From the NCBI RefSeq assembly GCF_016595495.1, contig NZ_JAENIM010000009.1:214787-278786 (forward strand): DNA of 64,000 nt, given 5' to 3'. The translations under genes were made by a program, and so were the position numbers. Positions 19,885 through 28,440 of this stretch are shown in pieces. Under the pieces are notes generated by a model. That model was not told the origin of the DNA, did no database searches, and was given only the letters and a program-made list of their open reading frames with translations. Origin of the DNA: Persicirhabdus sediminis. Its GTDB lineage: Bacteria; Verrucomicrobiota; Verrucomicrobiia; Verrucomicrobiales; Akkermansiaceae. The number at the start of each line of letters is the position of its first letter. Positions within the stretch are counted from its first letter, which is position 1.

Positions 19885-19990
19885 ATTTAGTGAGAAAATG
19901 GCCCAACTAGCGCCATTGGGCAATGCTTGATCAAAAAAAATGCGCTGGCAGCATAGCCAACGCATCGATGATTCTTAGTGAATGGTCAAA

Positions 19991-20509
19991 TTATGTCCAC
20001 TCTGCGATATACTGAGCCTGCTGAGGCACGTCTGGGCTTTGGCGGAATTTTGATTTTGGATTCAATTTCCACACTTCACGCAGTTTGGCTAATCCAGCCA
20101 CGCCAGATCCGGCTTCACGCGCCAGCCAGCATCCGACCATCATACCGGTTCTGCCCACACCACCGTAACAATGCATGTAGACTTTACCGCCATTTTGCAC
20201 TTCGAGGTTGATGAGATTGATCACAGCATTGGTATCATCTGGAGAATACGGAATATCGTGATCAGGCACGCCGACACGTACGACGGTAGCTTTTCCTCCA
20301 CTTAGGCGATTAACCACTTCCTCGTACTCAGGCAGTCCGTCATCTACTTCGGTCAAGTTAATGAAACATGTGATGCCAAGGCTGAGAAGCCCTTCGATGG
20401 TCTTTTCGGTCTGCTCAGAATCCTCCGATGCTGGGTACTCTCCAGCCATCAGACGCCCCTCATAAACCCAATAGCTGTTCTGCACTGGAAGTGATACTGG
20501 AGTAATCAT
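19991..20509 (-). CDS. Tyrosine/dual-specificity phosphatase-like protein
   Basis: A 172-aa cytoplasmic protein with the cysteine-phosphatase signature HCYGGVGRTG (HCx5R) at about residues 113-122 and an upstream Asp-bearing loop (PDHDIP) that may supply the general acid. Typical of small cyclin-phosphatase-like or DSP enzymes that dephosphorylate proteins, phosphoinositides or nucleotides. The N-terminus (SYWVYEGRLMAGEYPAS) is common in that group. It lies 66 bp after the pilC stop, possibly in the same transcript. Substrate unknown. Confidence 0.85.
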   Translation of the reverse strand: MITPVSLPVQNSYWVYEGRLMAGEYPASEDSEQTEKTIEGLLSLGITCFINLTEVDDGLPEYEEVVNRLSGGKATVVRVGVPDHDIPYSPDDTNAVINLINLEVQNGGKVYMHCYGGVGRTGMMVGCWLAREAGSGVAGLAKLREVWKLNPKSKFRQSPDVPQQAQYIAEWT

Positions 20510-20575
20510 ACTGATTTTTTATATACCCTAGCTGAGTTGATCGATTCAACTAGAAAGATGACAAATTTATATGTG

Positions 20576-21901
20576 TTATTGCAAATTACTGATCGTCTGG
20601 AAGATAGCTGTGACCATAAGATAGGCCATCATACCGATCATACCCGCCATCATGATCAGAACGATTGGCATAATCAAAGCCATGATGCGCTGAAGGCTTT
20701 TTCCGAGCTCGGAATCGAAGCGTTCTGCGGCGCGGCGCAGCGCGTGATCTAGCTTACCCGTCTTCTCGCCGACCACGACCATATCGATGAGCAATGGTGG
20801 AAACATGCCGGTTTTTAATAATGATCGTGAGAAGGTGCGCCCGTCCCCCACCATCTCGATCACCTCGTCCATATGCGAGCGGATGTAGAGGTTCATGGTG
20901 GCATCGCGGGTCAGCTCGAGCGCGCGCAGAAGAGGCAGTCCATTGCCCACCAAGTTGGCGAGTGTTTCGAGAAATTGCACATAGAACCGGCTTTCAATCA
21001 CCTTGCCAATCAGCGGGATTTTCAGCTTGGTTTCATCCCAAGTAAGTCGGTTAGCGGGCGCATCTTTCCAGGCTTTAAAAATAATCAATACGGTGACGAC
21101 CACACCTAAGATAATCATCCACCATTGCTGGAAAAAATCACTCGCCGCCATCATGATCTTGGCTCCAGTAGGAATTTCTCCCCCTGGGGTACTCACAATC
21201 AACTTCGTCAGCTGAGGAATCAGCTTGGTCATGAAGATGATGGACACACTGATGCCCGCCACCACAAGGAAGGCTGGGTAAATCAATGCCATGACCACTT
21301 TGCTCTGCAGCTCAGAGAGTGTTTTGAGGTAGTGAGCTTGGCGCTCGAGAATGGTATCCAGCGCGCCTGAGGCTTCACCAGCTGCGGCGAGGTTGCAATA
21401 TAGTGGGCCAAAACTATCGCTGACCTTACGCAGCGCTACGGAGAAATTACTACCATCGCGCACCAGCTGGCGCACCCCTTGAGAAACCAGCTTCAAATTG
21501 CCCAGCTCCTCGCGATTTTCCATCGACTTGAGCGCTGGCTCCAGCTGCAAACCAGCTCTGAGCATTTCGCTGAGCTCCTCAGTAAACAGGATGATCTCAG
21601 CCTTTTTGAGTTTTACCTTTTCACCAGCTTCCAGCGTTTTCTCCTCCTCTTTTTTCGTGCTGCTCGCAGCTGCTTTGCTTGCCTTAGCGGGCGCTGGCGC
21701 TTTCTTCGTCTTACTCTTTGCTGGCGTGGATTTCTCAGTGGTAGCGGTCGCCGTGGCGCCAGCCGCCTGAGCCGTCAGATTGACTGGCTGGAGGCCACGT
21801 TTTTTTAAGATTTTTAATGCGGACGGTCGGTCATCCGCAGTGATTTGGCCAGTCTCTACCTTGCCATCACGAGCCAGCGCTTTGTATTTGAAAACAGCCA
21901 T
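20576..21901 (-). CDS. pilC: Type IV pilus / type II secretion inner-membrane platform protein (PilC/GspF)
   Basis: A 441-aa polytopic protein that couples the assembly ATPase to pilin insertion. It begins with the conserved MAVFKYKALARDGKVETGQI, then a linker rich in Ala, Lys, Pro and Thr (about residues 45-95) that is longer than usual, then two T2SSF domains (roughly 105-235 and 305-435). Hallmarks are GLQLEPALKSM, GEASGALDTILERQAHYLK, GLPLLRALELTRDA and GEKTGKLDHALRRAAERFD. It follows pilB by 21 bp. The symbol is by family; pilus and T2SS versions cannot be separated by sequence alone. Confidence 0.92.
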   Translation of the reverse strand: MAVFKYKALARDGKVETGQITADDRPSALKILKKRGLQPVNLTAQAAGATATATTEKSTPAKSKTKKAPAPAKASKAAASSTKKEEEKTLEAGEKVKLKKAEIILFTEELSEMLRAGLQLEPALKSMENREELGNLKLVSQGVRQLVRDGSNFSVALRKVSDSFGPLYCNLAAAGEASGALDTILERQAHYLKTLSELQSKVVMALIYPAFLVVAGISVSIIFMTKLIPQLTKLIVSTPGGEIPTGAKIMMAASDFFQQWWMIILGVVVTVLIIFKAWKDAPANRLTWDETKLKIPLIGKVIESRFYVQFLETLANLVGNGLPLLRALELTRDATMNLYIRSHMDEVIEMVGDGRTFSRSLLKTGMFPPLLIDMVVVGEKTGKLDHALRRAAERFDSELGKSLQRIMALIMPIVLIMMAGMIGMMAYLMVTAIFQTISNLQ

Positions 21902-21922
21902 ATCAGGTGCAGTGAAAATGAA

Positions 21923-23626
21923 TTATCCTAGCTCGGAAGTCGTTACAGAAATTACCTCTTCGATGGTGGTATCCCCAGACATCACCTTCATCCAGCCGTA
22001 CTCTCGCATCGGCACATAACCGTCTTTGTAGGCTTGTTTCAGCAGATCCTTGCTTTCCGCGCTCTGCGCTACTAGGTGCTGCATAGCCTCGGTGATCACG
22101 GCGATTTCATAAATAGCTAGTCGTCCAGCAAAACCGGTATCGCGGCAGCGGTTACAGCCAGCTGGCTCATAAGCTTGACCCGTGAGTTCTAGCGGAATTC
22201 CCAGCTCCACTTTTTGCTGATCAGAAACGTCGACCGGTTTACGGCAATGCGGACACAAACGACGCACAAGTCGCTGGGCCAAAAACGCCCGAACCGCAGC
22301 GGAAACGAGGAATGGCTCCACGCCCATATCCACTAATCGACCAATCCCGCCGAGGGAATCGTTGGTGTGCAGAGTACTAAATACCAAGTGACCTGTCAGC
22401 GACGCACGGATGGCAATTTCAGCGGTCTCCAAGTCACGAATCTCACCAATCATGACGATATTTGGATCCGCCCGCAGAATGGATCTCAGGCCGCTAGCGA
22501 AGGTCAAGCCGATCTCGGATTTTACCGCAATCTGCATCACCCCTTCGAGCTTGTTCTCCACAGGGTCCTCAATCGTCACAATTCGTGTATCAGGTGAGTT
22601 CACCTCGCTGAGGAATGAATAAAGACTGGTCGACTTACCTGAACCCGTTGGCCCGGTGATCAAAATAATGCCATTAGAAAGCTTCAACAATCCCTCAATG
22701 GTATTGCGAATGTTCGCCTCCATGCCGAGTTTGTTGATGTCGAATTTCTGCTGGTTGAGCAATCGCAAGCTGACACTTTCCCCTTCCACCGTGGGCACCG
22801 TAGCTACACGAACGTCGATGCCCTCACCTTCAAACTGCAAGTTAATACGACCATCCTGCGGCAAGCGGCGCTCGGCGATGTCGAGGTGAGACATGATTTT
22901 CAGACGCGCAATCACTGAGCTCTGCAGGGCCTTGATGTTATCAGGCACGGTGACCGGCACCAGCAAACCATCAACTCGGTAACGAATACGCAAATTATCA
23001 GCCAGCGGCTCAACGTGAATATCCGTCGCTTTTTGATCCAAGGCTTCACGCAAAATTTGATTCACAAATTTCACCACGCTGGCCTCTTCGTCTTCATCGG
23101 CATCAATGACATTGGCTTCGTCGCGCATTTCGATGTTATCCACATCCATGTCGCGACCTTCTAAAATCTGCTCAAAAGTATCCGCCCCCACACCGTAGAG
23201 TTTGCGGATCGCTTCGTGAATGCGCTGGCGTGAAGCCATTTTCCACACGATGGGCAACTCGATCTGCTGAGCGGCTGCCTGACGGGCAATCAAATCCAAC
23301 GGGTCATAGGTTGCCAAAACCAGCTGGGCATCTTCCTCCTCACCTTCGACGGCCACGGGAAACAAGCGGTGCAGCAATGCTACTCGTGGTCCGCAAAACT
23401 CACGAATGCCTTTATTCTCGGTATCTGCTGAAAATTGCTCAATCCACTCCATCCCCAGCTGGCTGGCCAGCCCTTGCAGGTAGAGGTCTTCGTCAACCAT
23501 GCCTGAGTCTAGGATCTCATTGATTGGAGAGCGCTGCTGGCTGGCAGAGTCGGTGATGAGCTGCTCCAAGGCATCTGTATCATGGCAACCACTCTCTTGG
23601 GCAGGTGAAATCAGCAAACTAGTCAT
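21923..23626 (-). CDS. pilB: Type IV pilus / type II secretion assembly ATPase (PilB/GspE)
   Basis: A 567-aa cytoplasmic hexameric ATPase powering pilus or pseudopilus extension. It has an N-terminal T2SSE-N domain, then Walker A ITGPTGSGKST near residue 325, Asp/Walker B motifs (TIEDPVE, MIGEIRDLETAEIA), His box TGHLVFSTLHTND, and the zinc tetra-Cys site CPHC (near 457) with CNRC (near 492). The complete set argues for an active enzyme. It overlaps a doubtful small ORF by 4 bp and precedes pilC by 21 bp. No pilT is in the window; the prepilin-like proteins at 30884-43800 are candidate clients. Confidence 0.94.
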   Translation of the reverse strand: MTSLLISPAQESGCHDTDALEQLITDSASQQRSPINEILDSGMVDEDLYLQGLASQLGMEWIEQFSADTENKGIREFCGPRVALLHRLFPVAVEGEEEDAQLVLATYDPLDLIARQAAAQQIELPIVWKMASRQRIHEAIRKLYGVGADTFEQILEGRDMDVDNIEMRDEANVIDADEDEEASVVKFVNQILREALDQKATDIHVEPLADNLRIRYRVDGLLVPVTVPDNIKALQSSVIARLKIMSHLDIAERRLPQDGRINLQFEGEGIDVRVATVPTVEGESVSLRLLNQQKFDINKLGMEANIRNTIEGLLKLSNGIILITGPTGSGKSTSLYSFLSEVNSPDTRIVTIEDPVENKLEGVMQIAVKSEIGLTFASGLRSILRADPNIVMIGEIRDLETAEIAIRASLTGHLVFSTLHTNDSLGGIGRLVDMGVEPFLVSAAVRAFLAQRLVRRLCPHCRKPVDVSDQQKVELGIPLELTGQAYEPAGCNRCRDTGFAGRLAIYEIAVITEAMQHLVAQSAESKDLLKQAYKDGYVPMREYGWMKVMSGDTTIEEVISVTTSELG

Positions 23627-23877
23627 AAAGTATCGTTACTATTTAAAAAAACGGGCAAATGGCAATCTTCTGTCGTAAAAACATGCATTTCTTTCCTATC
23701 TGCCATCCAGCTGGCTGAATGACCCAAAAAAGCTAATGCCCTAATTCTCACTTTATTAGAGGTAGAATCGCTACCACCCGTAATGATATGAACCCAAACT
23801 AGTGCAATGGGTTGTTCAAATCGAGCAATCAAGACAAACACAAGTTTGCCAGAACCCGTAACGAAGCTCCGTTGCAC
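23623..23877 (-). CDS. Doubtful small ORF between trkH and pilB
   Basis: An 84-aa frame with GTG start and no family I recognise. It fills the gap between the trkH stop (23891) and the pilB start, and its stop overlaps the pilB start as ATGA, the arrangement used in translational coupling. Against it: no good ribosome binding site, no signal peptide or membrane segment, and mixed composition. It may simply be an open frame in an intergenic region. Confidence 0.25.
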   Translation of the reverse strand: MQRSFVTGSGKLVFVLIARFEQPIALVWVHIITGGSDSTSNKVRIRALAFLGHSASWMADRKEMHVFTTEDCHLPVFLNSNDTL

Positions 23878-23890
23878 CCAGCCAGAGAGA

Positions 23891-25375
23891 CTAATACTTG
23901 CGCCACAGGCTAGGAATGAACAGGACTAAAATCGCAAATAACTCCAAACGACCAAGCACCATGAGCAATCCCAAAAAGACTTTGGTAGCTGGCCCCAGAT
24001 GAGCAAAATTCTCCGTTGGGCCCACATCGCCAAAACCAGGGCCGATGTTAGCGAGCGTCGCCACCACCGCACCAAAGCAAGTGAGCATGTCGATGCCCTG
24101 ATAGGCCTCGAGAAGCGCGACCACAAAACATGAGAAAATAGTCACAAAGGCGTACAGAGCAGTAAACATCACGGTTTGCGAGCGTTGCTGCTCACCCAGC
24201 GCATTGCCATTCACATGCATGCGGAAGACCTGATACGGACGAAATGCACGCACAACCTCGAAGCGTGCTGTTTTTAAAAAGACCAATAAGCGGCTGAGTT
24301 TAAGCCCACCCGCAGTAGACCCCGAGCACCCTCCCATCAGCATCAACATCGCCAAAATCATCAACGCGTAGGCTGGCCAAGGTTCGTAATCGACCAAACC
24401 AAAACCTGTAGTTGAGGTGATAGAAACCACGGTAAACCAAGTTCCGCGCAGAGCATCGAGGAAATTACTACCATCACGAATCACCAATCCAGCAGCAATT
24501 AACACCGCTGAAAAAAGACAAATGATCACAAACCATTTCCCCTCTTCCTCATCGCGCAAGCGTTTCCAGCGGTGGCTAAGGATCACTCCCCAGATCAAAA
24601 AGCTAATGCTGCAAATGACCATAAACAAACTCAGCCAGAGTTCGATCAGCCAGCCATTTCCCCAATCGCTATAATACGCAATGCTGGCATTATGCGGGCT
24701 AAACCCACCAGTAGAAACCACCGTAAATGAATGACACACCGCGTTGAACCAGCTCAGACCCATCAATTTCAGCCCCACCAAACAAACTGCGGTAATCACC
24801 AAATATACCGTCCACAAGGTCATGGCCGTATCGCGAATCCTAGCAGTACTCGCCTCACTAGTCTGGAATGATGATTCATTGCGAAATAACGATTTTGACC
24901 CCATGCCGAGGTAGGAAAGCACCGCAACAAACAAAACCAGAATACCCATGCCGCCAAGCCACTGGGTCATCGACCGCCACAACAAGATGCCGCGCGGCCA
25001 AGATTCGATGTCCGTCATCACCGACGAACCCGTTGTGGTGAATCCTGATAAAGATTCAAAAAATGCGTCGCTAGCTGGCATTCCCGGCTCACAAATCATG
25101 TAGGGCATGCCGCCCAATGTGCCGCAAATCAGCCAGCCCAAACCAACAATAACGATGCCCTCGCGCCGCGGAATACGTTTGATTTTCCCCACCCCAAACA
25201 ACATCAGCACGATGCCGCCCATAATGCAGATGCCAGCTGACATAAACAAAGCCGCCATCGCGCCCTCGTCACCCGCCACCGTATCAAAGTAGGCAAATAG
25301 ACCGCAAATAATCATTGCCATGGCCTCGAGCAAAATCAGCGCACCGAGGGTTTTTGCTAGAATCTTTAAATTCAT
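23891..25375 (-). CDS. trkH: Potassium uptake channel subunit TrkH/KtrB
   Basis: A 494-aa integral membrane protein translocating K+. The four selectivity-filter loops of the SKT superfamily are visible in order: SGFTTTGSSV, VVSTGGFSP, TSTTGFGL and ANIGPGFGDVGP. The region between shows the expected M1-P-M2 repeats, and the length is normal. It lies 18 bp after the trkA stop, forming a two-gene unit in which TrkA gates TrkH with nucleotides. Confidence 0.94.
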   Translation of the reverse strand: MNLKILAKTLGALILLEAMAMIICGLFAYFDTVAGDEGAMAALFMSAGICIMGGIVLMLFGVGKIKRIPRREGIVIVGLGWLICGTLGGMPYMICEPGMPASDAFFESLSGFTTTGSSVMTDIESWPRGILLWRSMTQWLGGMGILVLFVAVLSYLGMGSKSLFRNESSFQTSEASTARIRDTAMTLWTVYLVITAVCLVGLKLMGLSWFNAVCHSFTVVSTGGFSPHNASIAYYSDWGNGWLIELWLSLFMVICSISFLIWGVILSHRWKRLRDEEEGKWFVIICLFSAVLIAAGLVIRDGSNFLDALRGTWFTVVSITSTTGFGLVDYEPWPAYALMILAMLMLMGGCSGSTAGGLKLSRLLVFLKTARFEVVRAFRPYQVFRMHVNGNALGEQQRSQTVMFTALYAFVTIFSCFVVALLEAYQGIDMLTCFGAVVATLANIGPGFGDVGPTENFAHLGPATKVFLGLLMVLGRLELFAILVLFIPSLWRKY

Positions 25376-25393
25376 CGACTCAAAAATTTATAC

Positions 25394-26743
25394 CTAACGA
25401 ACCAGCTTAAGGAACTTCCTGCGGCTCTTCGGCGTCACCACCGCATAGATGGTATCCTCGGGCTCTAAAATATCACCAGGGCTAGGCACGCTAGCGTGCA
25501 CGCCGCGGATGATACCAACCAAAATACAACCTTCTGGCCACTCGACTTCAGCCACGGTATTCTCAGCTACAATTGACCCCTTGCGCACTCTGGTTTCAAT
25601 AATTTCGCCAGCTGAGAGTTTTTTCACCGTATGGAATCTATCTTCCGTGAGGAAGCGTTCCAGCTCGCGCCGCGTCGCCTCACGTGGGCTCACCGCCGAG
25701 AGCAAGCCAAAGTGTCGACCACTCTTGCTGATGGCTGTAGCATAATCACTGCGGTGAATCAAAGTCAGGCAGGCATTAGAGCCGAGATTGTGCGCCTGCA
25801 AACAAGTCATCACATTATCTTCGTCACTGCCGCCGGTAGCGATGAAAAAATCGGCGTCACCAACTTGCTCTTCTTCCAGCTCAGCGAGGTAGGTGCCGTC
25901 GGTATTAATCACCGTGGTATTAGACAACAAACCTGTCAGCTCTTGAGCTCGCAATGGATCACGTTCAAAAATACGCACGCGGCAGTTCATGCTCTCAAGC
26001 ATCTGCGCCACCGAAAGCCCATATTCTCCGCCACCAAAGATCACCACATTAAATGGTTTTGCCGCTTTGCCATCACCCTGCTGCAGACGGTTAGCTAGCT
26101 TCTGCAGTTTGCGAGGTTCGCCAAAAATAGTCACCACGTCATTCGCCGCCAATGAATCGGTAGCCGTGGGAATGAAATGTTCGCCACCTCTAGCAATGCT
26201 AGCTACGCGGGTTCGCTCAGGAGCCTTGAGGTCAATCAGGCGCTTGCCAACGACTTCACTCTTCTCGTGTACTCTCACCTGCTGCAGCTCAATGCGACCG
26301 CGGGCAATTTCCTCAATCATCAATGAATTGGGATTGCGGATAAATTTGGTCAGCTCCACCGCACTGAGGCGCTCTGAGCTGAAGATATGATCAACGTTAA
26401 AATGCGCCTTGTAGTCAAACAACCACTCTTCGCGCTCCACATCTGGCTGAACACGAGCAATCACCTGCTTGGCTGCAAATTTCTTTGCCATCGAGGCACT
26501 CATCAAGTTGACCGTAGCATTACTTGTCAGCGAAAGGAAAAGTTCACACTCCGCCACACCAGCCTCCAGCAGAATAGAAACTCTAGAACCACAACCAGTA
26601 ATCACTCGGCCGTCAATCTGCTGCTCGAGTTCCGCTGCAATAGCGGGGTTCTGTTCAATCACAACTATACTATGAGCGGCTTTAGACAAAGAGAGCGCCA
26701 AATGACGCCCGATTTCTCCTGCTCCTACGATGATAATATTCAT
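25394..26743 (-). CDS. trkA: Trk system regulatory NAD(H)-binding subunit TrkA
   Basis: A 449-aa peripheral membrane protein controlling TrkH. It contains two RCK_N Rossmann domains with GxGxxG motifs (VGAGEIGRHLA at residues 6-16 and FGGGEYGLSVA near 234-244) and two RCK_C domains (around 145-220 and 370-449), the tandem layout of full-length TrkA. Typical pieces include IVVIEQNP and ATNSD-like positions such as SLTSNATVNLM. It is first in the minus-strand unit trkA-trkH. Confidence 0.94.
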   Translation of the reverse strand: MNIIIVGAGEIGRHLALSLSKAAHSIVVIEQNPAIAAELEQQIDGRVITGCGSRVSILLEAGVAECELFLSLTSNATVNLMSASMAKKFAAKQVIARVQPDVEREEWLFDYKAHFNVDHIFSSERLSAVELTKFIRNPNSLMIEEIARGRIELQQVRVHEKSEVVGKRLIDLKAPERTRVASIARGGEHFIPTATDSLAANDVVTIFGEPRKLQKLANRLQQGDGKAAKPFNVVIFGGGEYGLSVAQMLESMNCRVRIFERDPLRAQELTGLLSNTTVINTDGTYLAELEEEQVGDADFFIATGGSDEDNVMTCLQAHNLGSNACLTLIHRSDYATAISKSGRHFGLLSAVSPREATRRELERFLTEDRFHTVKKLSAGEIIETRVRKGSIVAENTVAEVEWPEGCILVGIIRGVHASVPSPGDILEPEDTIYAVVTPKSRRKFLKLVR

Positions 26744-26810
26744 GTCAGCACGACGATTCTGTCACTCTAGCGCCTACAAAGCAAGGCGCATAAACAAATG
26801 TATCTAAACG

Positions 26811-26834
26811 AAAAAAGCCTCCCAAAGGGAGACT
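26811..26834 (-). terminator. Terminator after the 26852-27472 gene
   Basis: On the minus strand a 7-bp stem (GTCTCCC/GGGAGGC, one G-T pair) with loop TTT is followed by six T residues. It lies about 18 bp after the stop codon. Confidence 0.75.
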
Positions 26835-26851
26835 AACTTAAAATCAATAGC

Positions 26852-27472
26852 TTACCAATCTGCATTCTGGCCACGCGTATCGACGTGAACAAAACTACTG
26901 TAACGACCAACTCCACCTTTGTATTTACCTTGGTCTCTCAGTTTCTTAGCCATGGCCGCCGCGCGCCATGGTGAGGCACCGTGGAAGGTGACGTCTACCG
27001 CCACATTTTGCATGTGGAAGGAGCGAGATTTACCGCGCACGGCACGATTGTAGCGAGGGCTGCGATAAGCCGAAACAATCTCTTTAATCGGCGCTCCCAT
27101 ATTGCCAGCCATGTGGTCTACCAACAGCAAGGTTGGTTTCATTTTTCTCCACTGTGATTTGGGTGGAAGATCGTTGGTCACACTACCGCGTTTTTTGAAA
27201 TGAGGAGCAATCACCATGTAGGGCGTCACATTTCTCAACTTCATGCCCTGAATGTAGCGCGCATAGCTCATCACATCGCGTCCCTTCAGCCGAGTCCATT
27301 CATCTGGAATCCCCGGAACTGGAGCTCTGCTACCAAATAAACCAGCTTCTACTTCATTGCCCGACATCAATAAGCCAGCCATCGAAGCTCCGAACAAGGT
27401 CATAAAACCGCGACGCCCCAGTACACTTAGGGCATCTTCTTTGGCGAATTCGATGTCGGCTTGCTGATCCAT
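26852..27472 (-). CDS. Tat-exported DUF882/peptidase M15-like protein, copy 1
   Basis: The frame is open to 27493 from a TTG; I chose the ATG at 27472 (MDQQADIEFAKED). The N-terminus has a twin-arginine signal, LGRRGFMTLFGASMAG, so it is probably exported folded. The C-terminal half resembles DUF882/M15_3 (YcbK-type) proteins: YRSPRYNRAVRGKSRSFHMQNVAVDV with the zinc-ligand His and Asp, then VGRYSSFVHVDTRG with a second His. M15 enzymes cut peptidoglycan peptide links; several family members are putative only. The next gene upstream is a paralogue. Confidence 0.82.
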   Translation of the reverse strand: MDQQADIEFAKEDALSVLGRRGFMTLFGASMAGLLMSGNEVEAGLFGSRAPVPGIPDEWTRLKGRDVMSYARYIQGMKLRNVTPYMVIAPHFKKRGSVTNDLPPKSQWRKMKPTLLLVDHMAGNMGAPIKEIVSAYRSPRYNRAVRGKSRSFHMQNVAVDVTFHGASPWRAAAMAKKLRDQGKYKGGVGRYSSFVHVDTRGQNADW

Positions 27473-27620
27473 ATTTAACTCATTCAGTATCAAATAATTT
27501 AACTACCATAGCCGTAAAGCATTAACAACCAAAAACTTAACTTTCTCTGACTTTATGATTAAAATGAACGTAATCAGCCAGGAACTATCAAGTTTTAGAG
27601 TCAATCAACTTACAGATTGG

Positions 27621-28247
27621 TTACCCCCAAGAAACATTCGTGCCGCGAGTATCGACATGAACAAATGAGCTGTAGCGTCCGATGCCACCTCTGAAGAGGC
27701 CACGAGACCGTAGCGTGCGGGCAGTACGGGCAACGTGAGAAGGTGAAACACCGCTAAATTGGACGTCTATCGCCATGTTTTGCATATGCAATGAACGGCT
27801 CTTGCCGCCGCATGAACGATTGTAACGAGGAGATCTGTAAATGGATGTAAGCTGTCGCACTGGCGCGCCCATCGTTTCAACCATCTCATCAATCACTTTG
27901 AGAGTAGGTCCGATGTTGTTCCACATGCTTTTTGGCGGCAGTGTGTTGTAAATTGAACCTCTCACCTTGAAGTGAGGAGCAATCACCATCTTCGGTGTAA
28001 TGTTTTTCAATTTCAACTTCTCAATGTGCCGCGCATAGCGCAATACATCAGCGCCGCGTTGCTGCACCCATTCATGTGGAATATCGTCAACTGGTTTTTT
28101 CCCAAGCAATCCAAAGTAGGCTGCTTGTGAATCCAGCTTCGATACCATCAGAGCCGCTACCGCTGTACCTGAAAGCCCAAGAAACTTACGTCTACCAAGG
28201 GCCGACAGTGAATCTTCTTCAGGCAAAATTTCAGTTATGCGCTTCAT
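27621..28247 (-). CDS. Tat-exported DUF882/peptidase M15-like protein, copy 2
   Basis: Paralogue of the preceding entry. Shared blocks are LGRRKFLGLSGTAVAAL (Tat signal), the IAPHFKVRGS segment, LPPKS, IYRSPRYNR, SLHMQNMAIDVQF (His and Asp ligands) and GRYSSFVHVDTRG. Length is nearly the same (208 aa). The copies are in tandem about 150 bp apart, indicating local duplication, and have diverged well beyond a recent event. A periplasmic peptidoglycan-modifying role is likely but unproven. Confidence 0.82.
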   Translation of the reverse strand: MKRITEILPEEDSLSALGRRKFLGLSGTAVAALMVSKLDSQAAYFGLLGKKPVDDIPHEWVQQRGADVLRYARHIEKLKLKNITPKMVIAPHFKVRGSIYNTLPPKSMWNNIGPTLKVIDEMVETMGAPVRQLTSIYRSPRYNRSCGGKSRSLHMQNMAIDVQFSGVSPSHVARTARTLRSRGLFRGGIGRYSSFVHVDTRGTNVSWG

Positions 28248-28440
28248 TAAGACTGCTTATGCCTAGTATCGATTAAGCTTTCCAGCACAAAGTTGAATAA
28301 TTTTCTCATGCTTGTATGAAAAATGAAGAAACTAAGCTCTGAGATAACAGACGTGTATGCAATCGGTTACAACAACCACAAAAGATTTCTGTCAAATGAC
28401 TATTTAGTAAACAGCTGTTAAGTTTTTCCTTGTGATACGT

